DNA of 64,000 nt from Allium sativum (GCA_030737875.1 CM060912.1:209263231-209327230); one strand, 5' to 3'; positions 25,601 to 37,655 are shown, numbered from the stretch's first letter. Numbers and translations: made by a program. The notes: generated by a model from the letters alone, not told the origin.

Positions 25601-26119
25601 GCTTCATTTTTCTTTATTTAGCATTGCGTTGTTTGTTTTGTGCACTGGTATTCTTGGGAGGAAACCCGTTCCTTGTTATACGGCGTGGTCCCTTGATTTA
25701 CCGAACTTTAAAATAAAGATTAATAACTGTTTTAGTTCTCACACCAGTCACATGACTGACCTGGAGTTTATTGTTTCAACCTAAACTCTGGGTGCCCCTA
25801 TTTTCCACACGAGCAGCAAGTAGTTTTGGTTTTGCAGATTTATATTCACAGGATCCTGATTTACAGCTGGAACGATGCTCGGGAAGCTCTGTATCCGTGT
25901 ATTACTTTCAGTTGTGTTTTGAATTATTTTTCCGCTGCTATGTAACTTATTGTAATCTCTGATATTTATCGAATGTATATTTATTCATACTCTGTATATT
26001 CTTGTATTCTAATGGAATTGTTGTAATAAGCAATGAAATGTTCTTCTGTTTGTGTTCCGATGTGTGTTGTTCTCAACGCAATCCGGGCTTTCCTTCACGG
26101 GGAAGTTCGGGTCATGTCA
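19625..26119 (+). repeat. 3' LTR of element A (6495 bp)
   Basis: Start and end are set by the polypurine tract and the AAAAA duplication. Differences from the 5' LTR are mostly point changes, with a shortened AT microsatellite (about 23055-23078) and one extra TCATGTGTTGAA unit near 22440. No gene is supported. Confidence 0.93.
24819..24877 (+). promoter_or_regulatory. Conserved three-stem structured element (A 3' LTR)
   Basis: This has the same layout as the 5' LTR copy: GGCG/CGCC (24819-24822 with 24848-24851), GAGAAT/ATTCTC inside, and CTCTGAG/CTCAGAG (24855-24861 with 24871-24877). Confidence 0.7.
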
Positions 26120-27234
26120 AAAAACCAGAGTCAAAGTACATAATATCCATCTGGATTAATTCAGAGTACGTAAATTGAAATACATAACCCCAATACAAAA
26201 TAGCCATAAATAAGATAGGATGATCTTTTACTTCAGCGATCCAAGCAACTTCTAAAAGCAAGAAATACAGCTATCCAAAATCAAGCTCCACTGGTGCTAG
26301 TTCCACGCTGAGCACCGGGGGGAAAACGAAGAAAAGAGGAGGAAACAAAGGGGGTCAGACATAAAGTCTGGCGAGTGCGATAACTTTAACAATATAATTA
26401 CCAAAATAACAAGGCTAAGGCATAAGTTGGAAAATAAGGAAATGTCTTTGAACAATTGGGTATGACAGAGTAAATAAGGAAATAAGATTGAACAAAGATA
26501 ACGTTAAAGCACACTTAAACCATTATAAGATAATTACTATACTGCACCACCACTACTATACTGCACCACCACTAGTCACCCTAAGGTTGATCCCGCCTAC
26601 AGAACTTAATAATGATAATGGTAGTTTCGTGCACCCCTAGCTGCCTTCATAGGTGCTGCCTGCCCCTATCTCCACTAGGTGTACCCACTACCCCCATGCG
26701 ATCGGCTCCCTAACTCGTAGATACCCGTGCTGGCCCCACAGTGGGGTGTATCACTCCCCAAAGTGGCAAACCGATACCACCAACAATGCACGGCTTATAC
26801 CTACACGATGCAACAACGTCTTACCTACCAGCCCGGGCCCACACACGCACATGAACCCGTTGGACTTGCGTTGCCACCGCTAACCTGTTTTGGACTCTTA
26901 CAGTCAAGCCCAGTACGCGTGTCCCGTCCTCGACTTGGGTCGAGCCCACAAAGATACTTATGGGTTACTGGTTGAAACGGGCCCCCATTACTTGACACAA
27001 GCTATCCACCTAAGCTTGGTACCCTCTAGTACAATCCACTTAACCCTCTTCTTATTCATGTTCACTTACATGTTTCAATTTTGGTTAAGTGTTTCTAATC
27101 GTATTTCAAATGCCACCCAAGGCACCCACTAGATTCCACATGCCACCCAAGGCACCCAATTAACCCCCTCATGTCCCACTACATGTTTATCTGGTTAAGT
27201 GTTTCTTAATTCATTAAGACCGTAACCTTATAAA

Positions 27235-27450
27235 GACCTCCCACATTAGACAGGCATTTTTGGCGGCTGGATTTGCCGGGCGGGTCCGGGCAGTCTTACA
27301 CCACAAACGAGCCTAACCTCGTGTATTTACAACTGTTACGCATTAATTTATGCCTAAGACCTCTCACATTAGACTTGCATTTGTGGCAGCTGGATTTTCC
27401 AGGCGGGTCCGAGCAGTCTTACACCATAAAAGAGCCTAACCTCGTGTCTT
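27235..27450. repeat. 123-bp tandem duplication in the LTR of G
   Basis: GACCTCYCACATTAGAC...GGCGGGTCC...CAGTCTTACACC...GAGCCTAACCTCGTGT occurs at 27235 and again at 27358. The counterpart in the right LTR is about 49732-49945, so the duplication predates the insertion of G. Confidence 0.85.
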
Positions 27451-27623
27451 AGACGATTAATTACACATAATTAATTATCCCCCAATTTGAATTACTTTCC
27501 CTATTCAAATTATCAATCGATTCCAAATTTAACTATGGCCATAATTGACTCAATTATGTCCATCTATTTATGGTATGCAAAATCATACCAATTATCTTCA
27601 CATATTTATTTTATGCCATTTAA

Positions 27624-27628
27624 GGCAT
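27624..27628. repeat. Target-site duplication of element E (GGCAT)
   Basis: GGCAT precedes TGTTAGATCG at 27629 and follows GAGCCAACA at 41697-41701. The intact site in the other LTR of G (about 50121-50125) has one copy. Confidence 0.95.
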
Positions 27629-28428
27629 TGTTAGATCGAAATTTGGACCTAACACCCAAATTGTTATGAACAGTAGAGAATTTCAAATGAAGAACGAGGA
27701 AAAAGAAAATAACACTCAGAATTTATAGTGGTTCGGCGTTAACGAGCCTACGTCCACTTTATCTATTATTGATTATGCTTTAAAAGCTAATACAACAATG
27801 ATTTCTCTCAATATTTCAGTAGTTTGACAACAATGGCGGATTCAGTACTCAATATTGCCAAAAGGATCCCGAAAAATGCCAAGCTCTGGGCTATTTATAG
27901 CTGATTTTGTCAGGCGGATCGTGGACACGTGGCACAAATCCCGAGAGCATCGGATTGCATCGCCACCATTGGAGAAACAGTCAAATTAGCCGTTGTGGAC
28001 AGGTGTCGTGATCTGCTTGAAAATCGGATCGTGCAGATGGGGAGAATCGGTCCAAGCGACGGTTAGGGACACGTGTCGCCAGATCCGTGCGATTCGGATC
28101 GCTGAAGACTAGCTCACGCTTGAACAGGTCAGAGGGTTCGCCATGCACCAGGGGATCGGATCGGTTCGCTCGGGGTAACAATATAAGTTTGGATCGGATC
28201 GCCTGGATGCGTCGTTCGCTGATGAGATGGGGCGATCCGTAGAGACGCGATTCGATATTGGGCGAGACGACGGTGCGCGATCCGACGGTGGTCGAGACGA
28301 TGGTACGCGATTCGATATTGGGCGAGACGATGGTGCGCGATCCATTCCTTCATGTCCTTGGGGAACGTGGTTTCTTGCTTTCCTCTTACGAATGATCCTG
28401 GGTGGCTTGGTCAAAAAGCAAGCCAACA
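27629..28428 (-). repeat. 3' LTR of element E (800 bp)
   Basis: It is paired with 40897-41696 at equal length. A 60-bp unit beginning ACGCGATTCGATATTG (28245 and 28305) repeats inside it. Serine/arginine-rich ORFs read through this repeat in several frames are artefacts. Confidence 0.95.
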
Positions 28429-28448
28429 TTTTGCGCCCTCGAAGTATG
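28429..28448 (-). promoter_or_regulatory. Polypurine-tract region of element E
   Basis: On the minus strand CTTCGAGGGCGCAAAA directly precedes the LTR start TGTTGGC. It is a short and imperfect purine tract, of the form seen in Tat elements. Confidence 0.55.
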
Positions 28449-28791
28449 TTTTATCGATGATGGAACATGCTTCGAAGATTCTGATCTACTTTTTCCTGAA
28501 GGGACGCAAATCAACAGTCGCATTGGTTCAAATCAACGTATGCACGAATCGGATCGCCAGAGAGCGCCACGGTTCGAGTGGTCACGTGCTCGTCTCGAGC
28601 TGAGTATCTAGGCCTTTGTGCGAAACGCGGCGGACTTTCCTTCGAGCCGTGTCGGGCTTTGAGCTTGGTGGGCCATCGTTTGAGGCGGTCCGTGGGCTTC
28701 TATGCGATACAAGCTTTGGATCGTGGCCTGCATGGTGTTTCGTGGACCAAATAGGACAAAGAAAGGGAGACAAACGGTCGCCCTCTTTGCC

Positions 28792-28799
28792 TATATAAG
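28792..28799 (+). promoter_or_regulatory. TATA box for the antisense gene of E
   Basis: TATATAAG is followed 25-60 bp later by a pyrimidine-rich stretch (CTCTCCTCTTC, then CTTCTTTC), typical of a plant transcription start. It points toward the + strand gene, away from the nearby 3' LTR. Confidence 0.65.
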
Positions 28800-29250
28800 C
28801 CGACCCTCTCCTCTTCATTCCCCTTCTTCTTTCTTTCTGCCGAATCGTCTCGCATTATCGAAGAACGAACCCAAATTTTCCAAACCTTCGAAAATCCGAG
28901 CATTCTCTCAATCTTTAGAAAGGTAACTCCACAAAAAGTATTCTTATTCGTGAACGCCGCTTTTTCATGAACTTTCTCGACTAGAAACGATGGAAATTTG
29001 TGCTTTTCTAACGAAATCATCAAAACGCCATGGCTAACTGGTGTGGAGCTCGGAGTTCGAGGATGGAAAGGAGAGGAGGAAAACGAAGGAGGAAGAAGAA
29101 GAAGAGGGAAGGCCGGTTCGGTTCGTGGTCAAGAAGAGAAGACGAAAGCGAGTGGCGAGACGAAAGATCGTGGTGGCAGCGAAGGGACGTATCGTGGGGG
29201 TCGCAACGGTTCGTGAAGGAGCGATCCCTTCGCCCGGCGATTCGATGGGG

Positions 29251-29367
29251 GGCGATTTCCCTGCCCTGCGATCCGAAAGGGGCGATCCCTCTGCCATGCG
29301 ATCCGAGAGTGGCGATCCCCCTGCTATGCGATCCGAAAGGGGCGATCCCTCTGCTTTGCGATCCGAC
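29251..29367 (+). repeat. 30-bp tandem repeat, four units
   Basis: Units start at 29251, 29281, 29311 and 29341. Each has the form GGCGATYYCCCTGC..TGCGATCCGA. The array lies in the probable 5' leader intron of the antisense gene. The unit shares the GCGATCC word with the LTR. Confidence 0.9.
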
Positions 29368-29638
29368 TTATAGCTGACGATACGAAGAAATTTCAGACTT
29401 TAATCAACGCCTTGTCACCATAAAACTCTGAACAGTTAGGCTAGAGCCGTGACGTTGAACTCTCTGGACTAAATGACCTCATAATTTGACTGCATATGAC
29501 GACTAATGCTTCTGATAACCTTGATTGCTTTCACGCTTTATTTTTAATGCGCACACACAAGCACACACACCGGCACTTGCACACACGGGGGACGGGTAGT
29601 GTTAATCTTATTGTTCATATTTTCTCGTCCTAGCAGCA

Positions 29639-32600
29639 ATGTCGAATGATCACTCCTCTTCAAGATCCGTGACAGAAGCGGAATCCGAGATTCCTGAACA
29701 GTACAACCCTGAAATTCCTCCAACCAATCCGGGAGGTGAAGATTCTGGATCTGAGTACGAAGCCACAGAATCAGATCCGACAAAAAGTACTTCATCCAGC
29801 AACAATTCTGAGACTGATGAGCGAGCTCCTGACGAGATCCCAGGCGCACTCGGGATAGATAAATTTTCCGATTCTTTAGTATCCAAGCTTGACGAGATAA
29901 AACTTAAAAGAATCTGCTTAAGACACGGCATTCCTTGGGACGATGTCTTGACGCCTGGAAGCGAAGATAGACCCCACCTAGCACCGGAAGGGTATATGGC
30001 GATTAGTCGAACAATGTGTCTAGTAGGAGCTATCCCTCCGTTTCCCCCGATTGCCATCGAAACTTTAAGACGACTAGGCTTTGCTCTGATGCAGCTTCAT
30101 CCAAACGCCTACGCATCCCTATACTCACTATATGTTGCATATGCGGAGATCCTGCACGCCGAACTTAAATTCAAAGATCTGGTATTCTTCTTTCTTTTCA
30201 AGCACCGTTCTTCGGCAACTCCAAACTTTTCTTTCTTCGAATCAGTGGCGAACAGAAAGATTCTATACGATGGGTATAGCAATATAGGGGACCCTAAATC
30301 TGATTGGTTTTATATAAGGAAACAGGCCGGATGCTCACGAAGATGGCTCAAATCAAGTAAACTTCGATCTTCTAATCGAACATCTTGCTCAAGGAGTCTA
30401 AGTATTAACATTTTTCCGCCTTTTTCTTTGTCTTAAACAAATCATATCTTCCCGAAAACGGAGGGTCCGTTATATAACCATCGATTATCCATTCTTTCAC
30501 AGAGCAGATTCGACTTTCTAAGGATCAAAAAATGCATTACTGATGACAATCTTCACAAGCATCGTCTTCTAGACAGAAGATTTGGACTTGGCACTGGCGG
30601 CAAACCTTATAAGTATGTGCTCCCAACAGAAGGAGAGGGGACTTCGCAAGCGGCAGAAACGACTAAGTTTTGCAAGAGCCCTTCTCCGATAGTCATCCAA
30701 GACGATGAGGACCTAAACATATACAGAGGGGATGAGGTCCGCGATGACGTGTCCAAGGAAATTCCTATCTCTGCTCCAACTGAAACCGCTGCTCCTGATG
30801 ACTTGACAGAAGAGCAGTTATTTGACGAGCTAAATAAAATTCCTCTACCTGATGTTGTATATACAGAAAAAGACTTCGGAGAGGGGCCTTTCTTCTCTGC
30901 TTCCGAAGAGGAGATCGCTTCAACTAGGGGACGAGAAACTGGTCAGATGAGCCTGTCTCCAGGCCCGGGTCTGTTAGGGGGAATTATATGGGATGCACAC
31001 ATCACACACGCTGTCTGACCCTGCACTATTATATCGTGGGTATTCAAAGTTTTAATATGCTCTTCTTTCTTTTTTACAGGAACGATGTCCCGCAGGAAAT
31101 CTTATTCATATCGTTCTCTTCGTGAGGGCACACCTAGCCTTCGACCGGATACTGAGCGCTCTCGCGGTCCTTCTCATAGGCCGAGTTCCTTGCAACCTCG
31201 ATCTCCCCCAAAATCGACCTCCACCAAACCTTCCAGTCTCCCAGCAGTTCCTACAGGGGGGAAGAAGCTTCCTAAAGAGTTAACTCCTCCAAAGAGAGCT
31301 CCTTCTCACAGTCGGTCATCCAAGAGGCATCACGAATCTAAAGATAGGGGCAAGGATTTGTCCAAAGAGTCTGAAAAGGAGAGAAGTGATGTTGTTCTTT
31401 CTAGTCAGCCAGAGTTGGCTCCCCCAGGGTCACGGGATTACATGCATGGTTCCGAGATTCAAGGCAGGTTGGAAAAGCTTCGGGAACAATTCCCAGACAT
31501 ATTCTTTGACCGGATGACATTTGTTCCAGCCTTGGAACCGGTCCCCAAGAACTGGGACAGCGAAGTTGTCGGACACATCCGCCATGTCGCCAGACAATAC
31601 GAGATGATGAAAAAACACGCAGTTAACCTTTCGGAAGTCATCCGAACACTTGAAATAGAAGCTCACAGATCTAAAGCAAAACTTGAAAATAACGAAAGGG
31701 CTAGGACAAAATTGGAGAAGGACCTGGAAGATGCTCAAGCCCAGCTTGCTTTAGCACGGAGGGACGCTGAATATTATAAGACTGAATTAGAGAATGCCAA
31801 GCAGCGCTTTCATTCAGAACTGGACTCCAATAGTCAAGAGAAAATGGCGTTAAAGAAGGAGGTTGAAGATCTCAAAATGGCCAACATCGAGTTGAAAACA
31901 GCACAAGGCCATTTTGAAGCTGAGAAGGCTGCTTGGGAGGCGGAAAAAGCGAGTTTAAAATAAAGTTTGGCTCTGGCAAAAGTAGAAAAGGTGATCTTGA
32001 ATGACCAGGTCGCGGATGCGGAGAGACGGGCAGCTCTCGCTGAAAAGAATGTTGAAAGTGCCATCGAGTTGGCCACTGCTTCTAACAACAAACTCCTTGC
32101 AAGAGAGAAGGAGATTGAGGGGTTTGAAGAGATGATTTTTGATTTTCTTGTCCAGGTTCTCAAAACTCGTAACATCTCATGGATCCCAGATTACCATGTT
32201 ACTTTGGCCAATTTATGGGATGCCATTGTGGAGGGCGAAAAGTACAGATTGGGGGTCGAAGAGATCGATGAGGATGAATTGATGAAGAGCATCCTAAGAG
32301 ACAATGAGCCTGAGGACCTGGCAGAGGGTCGTCGCCTAATCTTGGCGGAAATGGAAAAGGAGAGAACCTTGGCTAAAGGTAAAAGCAAAATTGACGAAGG
32401 TTCCAGTTCCGCCGCGAAGCCTAAAACCTCCGGAGTTGAGGAGTACCATCCTGATGATCCGCTAATCCCTTTGGGCCTAACTCCCGTGGTTGTTGGAGCC
32501 TTTGGAACTACTCAAGAGGGAGCATCTGCTGAAGGTATCTCTCTCTTTTCCCCGCAATTTGCTAAAGCAATTGCGAATTGTCGTCGTCTGGCAGAACAAC

Positions 32601-33232
32601 CAATTGAATTAGTAATGTGTGTCTCTCGTAATGCAGGTGGCGAGCCCATCGACAAGGGTGCTGAAAAAGAGAGAGAAGTGGAGAAGGAGGCTGTCCTGTC
32701 GGGTGCTGGTATTGATGTTTCAGAGCGGGTCGAGGTCACAATAGTAGAAGGAAGCATCCCGGCACCTAACACCGATGTACCCAAAGATGCTGAGACTATC
32801 GAAGCTTTGAAAGATATGGATGGCCGCCACGTAGATGACGAAGATGACATTATCGGCACCAAAAAGGCCGACGATGATGACGAGGAGACCTTAGCCAGCA
32901 GAAAAGCCAGACAGGAGAAAGAGTTGGCTTCGAAGAAGGTGGGAGATGAGGCTTTGGACGTAGTCCCTCTTGCGGAATTCGATCCCAAAAATGGGATGAT
33001 TGTGAAAATCCAGCCCAAGTCCATCAGCCGGCAGCTTCACTTCGCAAACCCCGATGACTTCCCGGCTTCCCTCTCTGGCAGAAGCAAGAGTAAAGAGGTG
33101 TAAGAGGAGACTTCAGAGGAGTCGGATGTTCCCCTTATAGACAAGCGGAAGAGGAAAAAAGGGGATCCATCTGAAGCCGACAAGGAGAGGCTGGAGAGGC
33201 AGAAGCAAGAGAAGAGGTCAAAGCGTAAATAG
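29639..33232 (+). pseudogene. Antisense ORF of the Tat element: spliced coiled-coil protein gene, interrupted
   Basis: The gene opposes gag-pol. A leader intron is likely (GTAACT donor at 28922, acceptor CCTAGCAG ending 29636), with ATG at 29639. Exon 1 is acidic and serine-rich, then has a globular part (LRHGIPWDDV, GAIPPFPPIAI, LHPNAYASLYSL). This resembles the plant family annotated as putative gypsy-type transposon protein (Pfam PF04195). A one-base shift near 30327 moves the frame. An intron ends at TTTCACAG (30502); its donor, about 30397-30402, is uncertain. A second intron, 30969-31079, is in phase. Exon 3 is a long coiled coil, then an acidic stretch and a Lys/Arg-rich, NLS-like tail ending at 33232. 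TAA stops at 31961 and 33101 break an otherwise continuous frame. The role of this protein is unknown. Confidence 0.75.
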
Positions 33233-33697
33233 GATGTTTGTTGTTTGTTGATATTTTGTATTTAGGTTTTCCACTGGCCAGGAAGTGTAATTGTGAGACT
33301 GGTCCTCACTTTTGTTTCTAGGTTGTTTTTCACTTTGTTGATTTGCAGTATATAAACAAGGGTTTATCTCTCCTTGCATCATTGTATACCTGTATTCAAG
33401 TAAACTTTCCATGTTTAGTCATTAGCTAACTAATAATAACTACAAATCAGTCAATCAAAAAGGCAGAAGAATTTTCATGCTATGTTACACTGTTGTATCA
33501 GAGTTTAGTGCATGTATACGAGTGCATGGTGCCCCTCAATCAGTTGTTACTGTAGCATCTGACTGGGGTTTACTAGGGATTGATTAGTAGTGTCGGCAAG
33601 TTGCCCCCTATTTCTGAATATGGGGGCATAGGAGATTTCATGGGATAACAGTAGTTCAGTCAGCCCTTGTTCCTTTAGCAGGGAATAAGTTCTTTCT

Positions 33698-34200
33698 CAG
33701 CGCTCAATCGGAGACGCTTTTATACTGTCTCTCTCTCTGGAGAGTTAGAGTTTTGCGCTCGGCGATTCATTCGCTCCCCGATCCTTCAGCGAGGAAGGAG
33801 CTATTTCTCAGCGCTCAATCGGAGACGCCTTTATACTCTCTCTCTCTGGAGAGTTAGAGTTCGAGCTCAGCGATTTACTCGCTCCCCGATCCTTCAGCGG
33901 GAAAGGAGCTCTTTCTCAGCGCTCAATCGGAGACGCCTTTATACTCTCTCTCTCTATGGAGAGTTAGAGCTCGAGCTCAGCGATTTACTCGCTCCCGATC
34001 CTTCAGCGGGAAAGGAGCTCTTTCTCAGCGCTCAATCGGAGACGCCTTTATACTCTCTCTCTCTCTCTCTGGAGAATTAGAGTTCGAGCTCAGCGATTTA
34101 CTCGCTCCCCGATCCTTCAGCGGGAAAGGAGCTCTTTCTCAGCGCTCAATCGGAGACGCCTTTATACTCTCTCTCTCTCTCTCTCTGGAGAGTTAGAGTT
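33698..34200. repeat. Five-unit ~110-bp tandem array in the 3' region of E
   Basis: The word CAGCGCTCAATCGGAGACGC recurs at 33698, 33809, 33917, 34026 and 34140 (spacings 111, 108, 109 and 114). Each unit contains a CT microsatellite of varying length, GGAGAGTTAGAG, and CGATCCTTCAGCG. The array lies between integrase and the antisense gene's 3' end, a position where Tat elements are known to form satellite-like arrays. No gene is seen in 33233-34683. Confidence 0.93.
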
Positions 34201-34683
34201 TATGCTTAGGCAGCTCCGATCATGGTATACTGCCGTTATTCGTGGATGTCGATTTTCGTGTCCTTTATACTCTCTCTACTCTGGAGAGTTAGAGTCACGG
34301 ATCAAGCAGTCTGCAATCATGCATTCTCATCAAACTCATCCTAGGTGTATACTTTAACCCATGCTCCGTGGATTAAAGCTAGTCGGACAAGTAGTTGGAG
34401 CCTTTGCCAAAGCTTTGGGTTCCTCCAATTAGTCTACGGGAGGAACGGTTGGCACCGGACTTCGGGTACCTGCATTATTCACATTGATTTTCATAAAAAT
34501 AAACAGGCAAATAAATAAAAATGCAATAAAGGCAAATGACACACAGTATTTTTATAGTGGTTCGGTCGAATCATGACCTACGTCCACTTTATAATCTCTT
34601 GCTTTAAGGAATCAGACTATTCTAGGCAAGTCATGCCCTGTACATAATTTTTTAACAAAGCAAAAGAATAAATTCGAAACTTC

Positions 34684-35901
34684 TCATGTTAAATATGGCC
34701 GTAAATGTTGGGCATTCCACACTCTGGGGATTTCCTTTCCATCTACGGTTGCCAGCTTGAAGGTTCCATTATCAAGCTTGCTCAGAATAGAGAACGGTCC
34801 TTCCCACTTCGCTCCCATATGAGTTAGGGGTGGAAAGACACGTTTCAGAACCAAGTCTCCGGGTTCCCAGGTTCGGGCTCGGACCTTTTTGTTGTAATAT
34901 CGGGCGACCTGTTGTTTGCATCTCAGGGCACGCAGGTCTGCTTCATCCCTCTTTTCTTCGATCATATCCAGGGACTCAAGGAGCAATTCATTATTGGTCA
35001 TCGGATCATAATAAGTCACCCGATGAGAAGGTACCTTTATCTCAACCGGGATGACTGCTTCCGTTCCAAAAGCAAGGGAGAACGGGGTATGTCCCGTTGC
35101 CGATTTATATGTTGTCCTGTAGGCCCATAATGCCAAGGGCAATTCATCAGCCCACATGGCTCTAGCCCGCTTCATTCTTCTTTTCAGAATGGACTTAATT
35201 ACTTTATTTGCCGCTTCGACTTGCCCATTTGATTGTGGGTGCGCCACAGAGGTGTACCGATTCTCAATGTGGTATTTTTGGCAGAAGTATCTGAATTCAG
35301 CACTATCGAACTGAGTTCCGTTGTCTGTTATTACAATCTTTGGAATCCCAAATCGACAGATGATGTTTCTCACGATGAAGTTGATCACTCGTTTAGTTGT
35401 GATTGTAGTTAGTGGTTCTGCCTCGACCTACTTAGTGAAATAATCTACGGCCACAATAGCGAACTTTGCTCCGCCCCTTGCTATGGGGAGACTTCCTATG
35501 ATATCAATTCCCCACATAGCGAAAGGCCATGGACTCATCATTGTTTTCAACTGACTTGGAGGCGCTCTAGGTATCTTTGAAAATCTCTGGCATGCATCAC
35601 ATCGTCGTGCATATCTTACTGCATCCTTGTTTATGGTAGGCCAGAAATAACCATGCCGCAATACCTTTTTTGCCAAAGTTTGCCCTCCAGTGTGGTCGCC
35701 ACATTCGCCTTCGTGGACTTCTTGCAGCACACATTTAATGTCATCGTGGGCTACACACCGAAGGAGGGGCATTGAAAACCCTTGTCTGTAAAGAACTCCG
35801 CCTTGCAGAACGTAACGGGCAGCTTTGCGAATCACTTTATGCCTTTTGCTTTTCTTGGTCGGAAGCGTTCCATCCATTAGGAAATTCTTTATAGGGGTCA
35901 T
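34684..35901 (-). pseudogene. Integrase of element E
   Basis: It inserts the DNA copy into the genome. The domain order is intact: HHCC zinc finger (GDHTGG, LRHGYFWP, CDACQRF), then a catalytic core with WGIDIIG (Asp), ITDNGTQF (Asp) and NGQVEAANK (Glu), then a C-terminal part with GDLVLKRVFPP and KWEGPF. One TAG at 35428 falls after DYFTK, where Tat integrases normally have Trp, so it is a G-to-A change. The frame continues on both sides. No chromodomain is present, as expected for Tat. Confidence 0.92.
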
Positions 35902-35907
35902 CCAGGA

Positions 35908-37640
35908 CTACCTTTCTGGTTCCGTCTCTAGTACTAGGTCGATTTCCATCTGATCTATGCTAGGGGACCGAAGTACTTCAACGGGGGCTAGTCCAGTCAC
36001 TTCAGGATCATTTGAACTAGCCATCTTTGCCAACTTGTCTGCCTGCTGATTTTCTGACCGCGGAATATGAGATATGCTGTAGTGATCAAAATCATTCAGC
36101 AGTTCTTTCACTTTCTTTAAGTATAAAATCAATCTTGCACTTTTAGCTTGGAATCTTCCAGTGACTTGATTCACAACTAACTTGGAGTCGCAGAAGATGT
36201 TCAGCTTTGTGACTTCTAGTTCCTTTGCAATCTTTAATCCGGCTATCAGAGCTTCATATTCGGAATCGTTGTTAGTGGCCTGAAACTCCATTCGGATTGC
36301 ATAGGTTATCAATCGTTTCTCGGGGGTTTCAAGCACTATTCCAGCGCCGGATCTTTCGTCGTTCCTAGCGCCATCAGTATACAATCTCCAGGCATTAGGA
36401 TCGAAAAGTAACTTTGAAGGTTCCACTTCCTCGTTTGCTATATCTTCTTCAGGGACAGTGAACTCTGCTATGAAGTCGGCTATCACTTGCCCCTGAATTG
36501 ACCGTCTGGGCTGAAAGTTCAAATCAAATTGACTTAACTCAATATTCCATTTGAGTAACCTTCCAGATGCCTCCGGTCTCTGTAGAACTTGCTTGAGTGG
36601 ATGATCGGTGTATATGGTGATAGGATGTGCCTGGAAATAATGCCGAAGTTTTCTAGAGGCAACCAGTAAACTATACGCCAACTTTTCTATCCGTGGATAA
36701 TTACGCTCTGCTGCTGTCAACTTTTTGCTCACATAATACACAGGTCTTTGGACCTTATCCTCTTCCCTTACCAACGCTGAGCTGATCGCATGGGATGACA
36801 CTGCCAAATACACGAATAAATCCTCGTGATCTATTGGTTTAGATAAAATCGGAGGTTTCTCCAAGTGCCTGAGCAAATTCTGAAATGCTTCTACGCAGTC
36901 AGGTGTCCATTTAAAGTGGCGTTTTCCTCGCTTTATTAATTCGAAGAATGGGATGCACTTATCCGTAGCCCTGGAGATAAATCTGCTTAGTGCGGCCACT
37001 TTTCCGGCAAGGCTTTGCACATCCCTAATTTGCCTAGGTTCCTGAATGTTTCTGATTGCCGCGATCTGGTCTGGATTAATCTCGATACCGCGGGAACTGA
37101 CAATGAATCCCAAGAATTTTCCAGAAGCAACACCGAATGAACATTTGGTTGGATTGAGTTTCATTCCATACTTTCGAAGAATGCCGAACATCTCCGCCAA
37201 GTCAGTAGTGTGTTGAGAAGATTGCTTGGACTTAACCAACATATCGTCGACGTATACTTCCATTGTTTTCCCGATTTGGTTATAAAACATTCTGTTGACC
37301 AAACGTTGATATGTAGCGCCTGCGTTCTTCAAACCAAAGGGCATTACCACATAACAATATAATCCCAGATCAGTGATAAAACTAGTGTGCTCTTGATCTG
37401 GAACATGCACCGGAATTTGCTTGTATCCTGAATAAGCGTCCATAAATGAGAGAAGCTCGTGACCTGCCGTCGAGTCTACCAACTGGTCAATTCGAGGTAA
37501 TGGGAAACTATCTTTTGGACAGGCATTGTTCAAATCCGAGAAGTCGATACACGTTCGCCACTTCCCGTTGGCCTTCTTTACTAGGACTGGGTTCGAAATC
37601 CAGTCTGGGTAGGTGAATCTCTGATAAATCCATTACTCTT
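35908..37640 (-). pseudogene. Reverse transcriptase and RNase H of element E
   Basis: RT copies the element RNA into DNA. Visible motifs are NNACPKDSFPLPRID, FMDAYSGYKQI, VMPFGLKNAGATYQ and the active site YVDDMLV. A degenerate first RNase H follows (IYTDHPLKQVL). Then comes a second, archaeal-like RNase H with LYTDGA, SEYEAL, FCDSKL and NQQADKLA. Two RNase H domains are typical of the Tat lineage. The RT N-terminus lies in another frame: a one-base shift near 37610 separates it from the protease-side frame. A TAG at 35908 splits it from integrase. Confidence 0.92.
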
Positions 37641-37655
37641 TAGCTTTCCAACCTC

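Larger units (their letters stand above)
12102..26119 (+). mobile_element. Element A: complete non-autonomous retrotransposon with 6.5-kb LTRs
   Basis: This is the best-preserved member of the giant-LTR family. The 5' LTR is 12102-18595 (6494 bp), the internal region 18596-19624 (1029 bp) and the 3' LTR 19625-26119 (6495 bp). TG...CA termini, a 5-bp target duplication, a PBS and a polypurine tract are all present. About 93% of its 14,018 bp is LTR. No coding domain is found in either orientation. It lies in the LTR of chromovirus G in the opposite orientation. LTR divergence is roughly 2-3% by eye over the first 540 bp, so it is younger than G. Sharing the initiator-Met PBS and TGTAA start with chromoviruses suggests, but does not prove, mobilisation by such an element. 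Confidence 0.93.
26125..27628 (-). repeat. 3' LTR of G, piece 2
   Basis: It continues the LTR after A and matches 48620-50125. It ends in TTAAGGCAT, where E inserted. Short ORFs here (26653-27132) are also partly open in the other LTR but carry no domain. No gene is supported. Confidence 0.93.

Noticed and set aside
26653..27132. ORFs of 76-82 codons, repeated at 49149-49471
   Set aside because: They lie in the LTR of G, overlap each other in different frames and have no recognisable motif.
31430..33024. Serine-rich antisense ORFs opposite the coiled-coil gene
   Set aside because: They are shadows of the charged coiled-coil codons on the + strand.
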